From positions 1 to 5,188 of the forward strand of contig JALONZ010000210.1 of assembly GCA_025454675.1 (NCBI GenBank): a DNA stretch of 5,188 bases, in the 5' to 3' direction. This DNA is from Anaerolineae bacterium (GTDB taxonomy: Bacteria; Chloroflexota; Anaerolineae; Aggregatilineales; Phototrophicaceae). Of the stretch, positions 4,517-5,188 are shown in pieces. A program made the translations under genes and the position numbers. The notes below the pieces were generated by a model. It was given only the letters and a program-made list of their open reading frames with translations, was not told where the DNA came from and ran no database searches. Position 1 is the first letter of the stretch; every line of letters starts with the position of its first letter.

Positions 4517-5188
4517 ATGATGAAAAAAATAATCTTCTGGTTAATCTTGTTCCTCAGCTTGTCGGTTGTGCGTGCGGATGAATCAACCCCGTTGGTTGTG
4601 TGGGCAGAAAATGGCGATTTGGGTGTTTGGCAAGCTGGCACAAGTCAGATATTTTCAGTGGGTAATCTGATTTTCCCCAAATTATCCCCTAGTGGCGAAC
4701 AAGTCGCATTATTGCGTGGCGATAATCGTTATCCAGAATTCTTATCGGTGATTTCAATTCAAGATGGCAATTTACGAGATGTAGATACTCGTTATCCGCG
4801 TTGGGTGGAGTGGCAATCCGAGACAATTTTATGGGTGAATACGTATGTTCATCCATCAGAAGGCGAGTTGGATATAACACAGGATACGCTTTTATATCGG
4901 GTAGATTTGGCGACAGGTGCGATTCGCCAATGGGATATGGGAGAGCCTTTTCGGATGACCATGAATCCCAGTCGCACATGGTTGGCATTGGTGTTCGCGG
5001 GTATCTATCAACAAGCAGAGGGGCGAATCAGTTTATTATCGTTGGCGAATGATGAGATGATAGCCCAACAGGTGATGACATTTCCTGCTATTTCTAGCGC
5101 ATCGCATGGTGGCTATTATCCAACAGTCCAATGGATAACAGATGATGTTGCTTATGTTGCCATTCCACACCCAGATGCGTTATATACG
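4517..5188 (+). CDS. Secreted TolB/PD40-type beta-propeller-like protein, C-terminus beyond window
   Basis: Open frame of 224 codons to the window edge. The N-terminus is a classical Sec signal peptide: MMKK, a hydrophobic core IIFWLILFLSLSVV (about 5-18), and a likely type I cleavage after VRA at about residue 20, before DESTP. There is no lipobox cysteine, so it is exported rather than lipid-anchored. The mature part is rich in short beta strands with propeller-like repeats: FPKLSPSGEQVALLRG (about 53-68) is a typical PD40/TolB blade motif, followed by a VSIQDG-like strand and turn. Further blade-like stretches are WVEWQSETILWV (96-107), YRVDLATGAIRQWDMG (127-142), MTMNPSRTWLALVFAG (147-162) and VQWITDDVAYVAIP (204-217). 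No enzymatic motif is seen. Such proteins often bind partners at the cell surface; its role is unknown. It may start at 4517 or at the adjacent ATG 4520. It is divergent from the folC-like gene. Confidence 0.8.
   Translation, partial: MMKKIIFWLILFLSLSVVRADESTPLVVWAENGDLGVWQAGTSQIFSVGNLIFPKLSPSGEQVALLRGDNRYPEFLSVISIQDGNLRDVDTRYPRWVEWQSETILWVNTYVHPSEGELDITQDTLLYRVDLATGAIRQWDMGEPFRMTMNPSRTWLALVFAGIYQQAEGRISLLSLANDEMIAQQVMTFPAISSASHGGYYPTVQWITDDVAYVAIPHPDALYT

Noticed and set aside
4689..5052. Open frames overlapping the exported protein gene (4689-4988 minus, 4801-5052 plus)
   Set aside because: They are shadows of the frame that carries a signal peptide and PD40-like motifs.

Overview
This window is bacterial chromosomal DNA: tightly packed genes, Shine-Dalgarno sites ahead of the starts, sigma-70-like promoters and standard code. 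It holds four genes on the minus strand and one divergent gene on the plus strand. The gene set (Ro protein, CDF metal transporter, short CdsA, divergent FolC, exported PD40-type propeller) and the protein style would suit a Chloroflexota/Anaerolineae-like bacterium of moderate GC. That is an impression from familiarity, not a placement. I see no mobile elements, CRISPR array, tRNA, rRNA or pseudogenes.

Layout, read in the minus direction from the right. A FolC-like Mur-ligase-family gene (start 4437) is followed after 18 nt by a phosphatidate cytidylyltransferase gene (cdsA, 3045-2392); the two look like one operon. An 84-nt gap holds a promoter for a cation diffusion facilitator (2307-1444). 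A 154-nt gap (1443-1290) is the most interesting part of the window. It is followed by a Ro60/Rsr gene (TROVE plus von Willebrand A domain), which runs off the left edge about 100 residues before its expected end. On the right, a secreted beta-propeller-like protein gene starts at 4517 on the plus strand, divergent from folC, and runs off the right edge.

The 154-nt leader upstream of the Ro gene contains, in order on the minus strand: a pair of direct hexamer repeats one helical turn apart, a strong promoter (TTGACA, 18 nt, extended -10 TGA-TATGCT), and a 71-nt RNA element whose first bases coincide with the predicted transcription start. This element folds as a 10-bp helix, a single bulged C, G.U/A-U/G-C pairs, a 4-nt bulge on the 3' side, a 9-bp helix and a 22-nt loop. 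That is the architecture of the Ro-binding stem of Y RNAs. It lacks the tRNA-mimic module of the best-known bacterial Y RNAs and has no terminator before the Ro start codon. It is therefore either a compact, processed Y RNA or a Y-RNA-like cis element in the Ro mRNA leader that could support autoregulation. I consider this the main discovery candidate.

The other genes are housekeeping-type: phospholipid precursor synthesis (cdsA), folate polyglutamylation (folC-like), metal export (CDF) and an exported propeller of unknown role. Only the Ro protein and its leader RNA have an obvious functional link.
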